A stretch of DNA of 64,000 nucleotides, taken from NCBI GenBank assembly GCA_907163345.1, contig CAJQUN010000152.1, forward strand, positions 1,116,001 through 1,180,000. Direction: 5' to 3'. Both the position numbers and the translations under genes were made by a program. Positions within the stretch are counted from its first letter, which is position 1; every line of letters starts with the position of its first letter. The notes beneath the pieces were generated by a model. That model saw only the letters and a program-made list of their open reading frames with translations. It did not search any database and was not told the origin of the DNA. This DNA is from Haberlea rhodopensis. Taxonomy: Eukaryota > Streptophyta > Magnoliopsida > Lamiales > Gesneriaceae. This document shows, piece by piece, positions 59,229 through 64,000 of this stretch.

Positions 59229-60011
59229 ACACTCAGGGGGTATCTCTTTACTTTACAGTATTATATTCTGGTGAACCACATAATATGGGTCGTAAATGCC
59301 AATAAAATTATATGTTGTGAAAGTAATGAATTAAAGTGGTAATGAAACTATATTATAATGGTTGGTATGGATTTTATAATTGTGAAAGATCGTAGTATTG
59401 TGAAACAGGAACAATTTTAGGTATTCAACATGTAGGTTGTATCCCTTTGTGATACAGTATAATTTATTTTATTAATTTTGCATCGTATATTTTGTTAATA
59501 CTTATGTGAGTCATGTTATTAGTGTGCTCACCCATGTAGGGGTTGTTTCTGTTGAAACATGTATAACAGATACGAAGTTATTTTGAGTAGCATGCTCGAG
59601 ATGGGATGGATGATACTATTTTTGGAAGCGTAGCATGAGATTGAGTAAATGGTATACATTATTTACGCAATTAGATGGGTATTCATTATTCGTGGCTCAT
59701 CTGTGAGCACTCAATGTTTGTGTATGACATGCATAAATGTCTTGGGATTTATCTTGACATTTGGTATTTGCGTGCAATTTATTTGAGAGTAAGATTGCAT
59801 GATGAATTGAGAATATGACTGGTGCATTGTAAAGTGTATACACATGCTAGTCGAGTTGGAGATTAAATATTTAGAGGGATTTTAATGAATATTTTATAAA
59901 TGTTAAGCCATAATTATGAAACATGGAAAATGAGAATTTCCTAATGTTTGTAAATGTATACATAAAGAATGGTCTAATTGCACTAATGACATGATTAGGA
60001 GATTGGGCCCT
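59229..60011 (+). repeat. 3' LTR of D, right piece
   Basis: Continues D after the TSD GTGGT (59,224-59,228). Collinear with 6,957-7,728. The end is set by alignment with the 5' LTR end (GATTGGATCCT vs GATTGGGCCCT). Confidence 0.8.
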
Positions 60012-60027
60012 ACACTCACTACATACC

Positions 60028-61279
60028 CGATAAGTGCAATTTTGCACGTAGATAATCTACACTTCGTATGAGGATTTCTGCCAGTTGTCATCCAGAATTA
60101 CATGTTTTGTTGTGGTTTTTGTGTCATGCAGGAATTCAGTAAGAAATGGGTTTTTGATGCTAGAAAAGACATAAAAAGATGATGAATGAGCTTTAATGGA
60201 GTAAAGGGACGAAGGCGAAGAAGAACCGAAAATTTGGAGACAATGCACAGGCGCCCTAGGCACATGATTTTATGCGCGATAGGCGCGTGATGTGAAGAAA
60301 AGTTGCCATGCAGTAATAGGGGTGCATAGGCACAGGATTTTATGTGCCACAGGCGCCTGAGTGATGAGAAAAGTTTGACTTCCATAATTTTAGGTAGGCA
60401 TCATAGGCGCATGATTTATGCGTTGTAGGCACCTGTGTGTTTCATGCCCATGTAATTTTTATGAAATTCATACTATAAAAGGCAACAAGGATCACTTTAA
60501 CAAGAATTTTGACCTGATTTTGGAGGGCACATCAGAGAGAGACGGCTACCACCTTTGGAGGGCGAGAGATCGAGCACAAGAAGAAGGAGTTTTCATCGGG
60601 GGACGGAGAATTGCTTCCGAAATAGCGTCTTTCATGATGATTAAGAACACGATTTGTTATTTTCATCTTTCAAACATGAACTATTTTTATTTTCTAGGAG
60701 AACGATGCAGCTTGCTTTTGAAACTACGTTTTGAATGATTTGATCAATTTATTTGGATTTTCATGTGGTTTATTTGTGATTCCTGATTTGAATGCATTTC
60801 TTAACTGATAACTAGTTGAATCCTCATATTTAGTTAGAATCCATCACTCCGTAGATGAGGTTTTGAATAGGACCGTAGGAAAAGACGTATAACTCCATCA
60901 AAGCCTTAGAACGAATCTAGCACTATTGAAATTATTTGATAAATATCTTAGGTGGACACATCAAGATGATTATTAGATGGTTAATTCTATTTAACACTAG
61001 GGAGATGTAATAGAATATTATCGGATTCGTGGTTAATAAATTAGAAAATTCCATAATATTGAGATTGATGAATGGTTAACGTAGTGGACGAGTAAGTGAA
61101 ATCGAACTCCTAGATCTATCTCATATTAAGTTTCTCTATCAATCGTAGTTAAAAGTCATTAGTTTAATTAATAATAATATCACTCTCTTATTCGATTTCT
61201 AAATAAAGCTAAGATCATTCTAATTTAGTACTAAATTTGGATTCATTATCAATTCATGTGGGTTCGACATCCGCATGTT
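60028..61279 (+). repeat. LTR fragment L, related to G
   Basis: Starts CGATAAGTGCAATTTTGCAC (the G family starts TGATAAGTGTG), has the 'tcatgcaggaattcag' block, a TATA box CTATAAAAGG (60,473-60,482) and the 'gtgggttcgacatccgcat' block near its end, then stops about 90 bp short of a full LTR. It lacks CGATCGATCG but has three repeats with GCGC words at the same place before the TATA box. Confidence 0.7.
60249..60437 (+). repeat. Three ~45-bp repeats with GGCGCC words upstream of the L TATA box
   Basis: Copies at 60,249-60,290, 60,320-60,360 and 60,394-60,437, sharing 'ataggcacatgattttatg' and 'aggcgcctg' words that can pair within each copy. Their position matches that of the CGATCGATCG doublets in the other LTRs. 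Confidence 0.6.
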
Positions 61280-61488
61280 CTGCCATATGTGCTTGAGCTT
61301 CTCTTAATCTCATATGACAAGTTCTTTAAATCTCATGATCAAAAGGCTCAAGGAGTGGCTTGTTACTCCTTAGCATAAACAAAAGGAATAACAGCCTGCA
61401 GAAAGAGCTATCAGAAAGAAATAATAATAAGAATAAAATAATTGGCTCAACTACAATCAACTAATTTGTATGATATTACAAAAATTAG
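61280..61488. other. Short unassigned stretch
   Basis: No ORF or known motif. By position it may be the leader of element M. Confidence 0.4.
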
Positions 61489-61949
61489 TCCCCGACAACC
61501 GCGCCAAAAACTTAAGCATACTTTTCTTTAACACAAACTTTTATCAATTCAAATATTGAACAATTTAATTCCGTAAGTGTACAGTTGTCAAGTTTTAATG
61601 TAGTAATGAAGAAAGGGTTGTTGATCCACAAGATTAACTAGTAATTACCAACTAAAATCAATTAAACTATATTTAGCCGATGATGGCTGAGTGACAATTT
61701 AAATAACTAAAATAAGAATTCAAGATTCCAAACCAAACGATTGATGAATAATGAAGAATTCAGTGGAGAAAATTTTCAAGACTTCGGTTCACATTTGTAA
61801 TCCCCCATAATTCTCCTTTTAGTTATGATTGAATATCCAGCCAGTTCTGAGGTGACGAGTTTCCTAATGTATTCAACATGCACTGTCGAGCTATATCAAA
61901 CCTAATATCAAATTGTAACAAATAGCAGTCGTTCACTCATTTAACAAAA
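61489..61949 (-). repeat. PBS and LTR end of element M, interrupted by K
   Basis: Minus strand: TGGCGCGGTTGTCGGGGA (61,506-61,489) is a tRNA-Asp PBS with two mismatches. To its right lies an LTR end with 'aaacttgacaactgtacact' (61,585-61,604), as in H and G. K starts at 61,950, so the rest of this LTR lies beyond the window. Confidence 0.65.
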
Positions 61950-63226
61950 TGTTGGGAAAATATTTCTAAGTTTTGGTGATCACAAATATCTACTGCTTAA
62001 AGTATCCACTGCATCGAAGCCTACTGATAGAGGAAATAATGGTTAACTCTACAAAGGTCCATCGGACACTAAAAGACAAAGCTATCTACCGGGTGAAGAG
62101 TTATCTATCGGGTAAGGAGCTATCTACCGAGTGAAGAGCCATCTACCGGGTAAAGAGCTATCTACCGGGTGAAAGGATATCTACTGGATCCAAAGATCAA
62201 GAGTTATCATCTACCGGATGCAGAGAGTGAACATCCACTGGAACAAGAGCACCAACAGACGTCTAAAAAATTATTAGTTGACTTCAGTCCATCAGACTAA
62301 GTAACTGGTAACTATCCAACAGATGATGGAAAGGACATCAGCGGACCTTATAACCAGCAGATATACAGTAAAGGAGAAGTCAGCAGACGTATAGAGCAAC
62401 AAGACAAAACAAGTACAAACTCACTCTGACAAAGGTACAACAGAGCGCCATACTAGTATCAGCGCCAACGAAAGTGTCAGATTGAAAGAGCCATTGATTA
62501 GCGGAATTGGAAAGAATATAAAAAGAATTTGGAAGAAAATCAGGAAGCTGATTTCACTCAGAACTTTCCAATTGAAGGAAAGGTGTCGTTAGACTGTTAT
62601 GTCTATAAATACGTCAAGGTGGAGAATGAAGAAAGTGTTGAACAATCCAATCAAGATTCAAAAGACAAAACTCAACTTCATTCAATTCAAGCAAAACATT
62701 CAACACGCTCATCGAAATATTCTGAAGTTTTGCAAGAGCAGCAAAGAAGCCTTACTGCGATCCTGAAGATCAAAGCCTACTGAGTCTGCTGCTTAAGAAC
62801 ACTTAAATCTTAAGAGATTTATACATTGTGTAAGTGTTGTAAAACACGTTGTAAGCAACTGAGAGAGTTGTATTGCTAGGAGTTTAGGCCAAGTTGTATG
62901 AGTGCCTAAGAAGGTTGTATAATGTAAAGTGTAAGCCAAAGTCTTCTAGTGTGACCTTCCGGCAAAGGAAAAAGAGTAGTTGTAGAAGAGTTGTGCTTCA
63001 AACTTCCAGAACATATCATGTGACATTTATTTACTGCATATTATCATTCAGTTACTTTATCTCACAAGTTTAGCAGACGTCTTCCGCACTATTACTAGTG
63101 TCTGCTGACTTGCTATCAATTCAGAACCTACTGCAATACTTTACAGTCTGCTGTAAGAAGAACAATCGAAATTGAGTCTAGTGTTTACTCAACCCCCCTC
63201 TTCTATACACTACTTCGATCCTAACA
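61950..63226 (+). repeat. 5' LTR of K (1,277 bp)
   Basis: Contains five 19-bp tandem units with core 'gctatctaccgggtgaaga' (62,081-62,175) and a TATA box CTATAAATA at 62,603-62,611, in the same surroundings as in C. The open frame 62,529-62,783 is within the LTR and probably meaningless. Confidence 0.85.
62081..62175 (+). repeat. 19-bp tandem repeat in U3 of K
   Basis: Five consecutive units differing by one to three bases, then decayed copies to about 62,245. It occupies the place of the 30-bp array of C. Confidence 0.8.
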
Positions 63227-63241
63227 AGTGGTATCAGAGCA

Positions 63242-63999
63242 ATGTCTTCTCAATTCCAGAAATACTAAGAACTGATTGCCTCATTCAGCAAGATCCCAAC
63301 GTTCAAGAAAGATGAATATGATGACTGGAGAATTCGGATGCAAGCACATCTGAATGCTCAAGATGATGACATGTGGTTCGTCATCACTGACGGACCAATG
63401 GCAATCATGAAGGTCAACACAGCAATAGCCATTACCAGTGGTGAACCTCAGATGGTTGAAAAGGACAGAGCCTCTTGGACCAATGAGGAAAAGAAAAAAG
63501 CAAATCTGGACAATGTAGCCAAGGATATCTTGTTCAAAACATTGGACAAGAATATGTTCAATAAAATCAAGATGTGTCCCACTGCTAAGGATATTGGGGA
63601 AAAGATTGCACGGCTGTGTGAGGGAAATGACCAAACCAAAGAAAACAAGCTTATTGTTGCTCTACAGAAGTTTGAGAACATCAAAATGATGTCCAGAGAA
63701 ACTCTCAATGAATATGATGAGAGAGTAACTGGAATCATAAATGAACTCAATAGTCTGGGTAAGGACCTATCAAACAGAGAAGTCACCATAAAAGTCATGA
63801 GGGGTCTTCCAAGAGAATGGGATGTGAAAATCATTGCCATGAGAGAATCTAAAGATTTAAACAAGATAGATCTGCATGATCTATTTGCTGACTTAAAGGC
63901 GTATGAGTTTGAGCTGGGCATTCGGGTTGAAGATGAACCCAACACCAGTCAACCAACCAAATCCCTTGGTTCATCAGGTCCCTGTCCACCACAATAGAG
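63242..63999 (+). pseudogene. gag: gag of K
   Basis: ATG at 63,242 follows the PBS, but a TAA stands at 63,266-63,268. The same frame then runs open to 63,997: FSKIPTFKKDEYDDWRIRMQ, FVITDGPMAIMKVN, KDILFKTLDKNMFNKIKMCP, YDERVTGIINELNSLGKDL, MRGLPREWDVKIIAMRES, DLFADLKAYEFELGIRVED. It is nearly identical to gag of C, without the one-base deletion found there. The end (SLGSSGPCPPQ, stop at 63,995-63,997) departs from C after SQPTK, so a frameshift is likely there too. Confidence 0.8.
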
Positions 64000-64000
64000 A

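Larger units (their letters stand above)
6094..60011 (+). mobile_element. Element D: old chromovirus-like Ty3/gypsy element, outermost layer of the nest
   Basis: Visible pieces: 5' LTR remnant 6,094-7,728, initiator tRNA-Met PBS 7,729-7,741, degenerate interior 7,742-11,345, PPT 11,346-11,377, 3' LTR in two pieces (11,378-12,974 and 59,229-60,011). The LTR start TGTGACGCC after a 'TTTCGGGGATGAAATTTATT' block is typical of Tekay/Del-type chromoviruses. About 46 kb of later insertions split the 3' LTR. The left part of the 5' LTR lies beyond the inverted LTR fragment and H. Confidence 0.75.
61950..64000 (+). mobile_element. Element K: SIRE-type copia element, right part outside the window
   Basis: 5' LTR 61,950-63,226, PBS TGGTATCAGAGC at 63,229-63,240, gag to the window end. 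The LTR ends (TGTTGGGAAAA, CGATCCTAACA) and gag show it is a relative of C on the opposite strand. Confidence 0.85.

Noticed and set aside
60418..60738. 106-aa ORF as host gene
   Set aside because: It lies inside LTR fragment L, over its TATA box and leader.
62529..62783. 84-aa ORF in the K LTR
   Set aside because: It covers the TATA box region of the LTR and has no counterpart frame in C.

Overview
The window looks like intergenic, repeat-filled DNA of a flowering plant. I find no host gene, no rRNA or tRNA gene and no prokaryotic features. Nearly all of it belongs to LTR retrotransposons inserted into one another. The evidence is plant-type Ty3/gypsy and Ty1/copia proteins, primer-binding sites (PBS) for tRNA-Asp and initiator tRNA-Met, polypurine tracts (PPT), paired LTRs and 5-bp target-site duplications (TSD). 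The copia element C is of SIRE type with an extra 3' ORF. A Lamiales-like eudicot is possible but only a guess.

Left part (1-12,974, +). Element H, Athila-like, has the end of gag, a second ORF of the plant Transposase_32 type and a 3' LTR (1-5,692). It cuts an inverted LTR fragment (5,693-6,093), which itself lies in the 5' LTR of D. D is an old, decayed chromovirus-like element (5' LTR remnant 6,094-7,728, PBS 7,729, PPT about 11,350, 3' LTR from 11,378).

Nested stack (12,975-59,223). The 3' LTR of D is split by E (minus strand, TSD GTGGT). E carries F (+, 14,191-21,610), and the 3' LTR of F carries solo LTR G (19,329-20,774, TSD AGTGA). The gag gene of E is split by B (+, 24,644-56,999, TSD GCTAG), a long-LTR chromovirus-like element. 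The pol region of B is split by A (+, 30,480-43,093, TSD GAAAT). A is split by solo LTR I (minus, 34,223-39,912, TSD CTATG), and I by J, a non-coding copia element (35,375-39,549, TSD CTATG). The 3' LTR of B is also split by copia element C (minus, 43,733-54,426, TSD AATTA). The chain D>E>B>A>I>J is six levels deep.

Right part. E ends with its 5' LTR (to 59,223) and D with the rest of its 3' LTR (to about 60,011). Then come a truncated LTR (L, 60,028-61,279), a minus-strand PBS plus LTR end (M, 61,489 on) and the start of K, a plus-strand relative of C (LTR 61,950-63,226, gag to the window end).

A, E and F share one plan: tRNA-Asp PBS, gag, a retropepsin-like domain, then straight to a 3' region with two PPT-like tracts. 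None has reverse transcriptase, RNase H or integrase, so they would depend on enzymes from a related element. Every coding region seen is broken or incomplete, except ORF2 of H (1,508-2,761) and the visible part of H gag.

The most unusual signal is a recurring pair of the palindrome CGATCGATCG, spaced 21 bp centre to centre, usually just upstream of a TATA-like box. It occurs in the LTRs of at least five elements from two clades, and once between the two ORFs of H.
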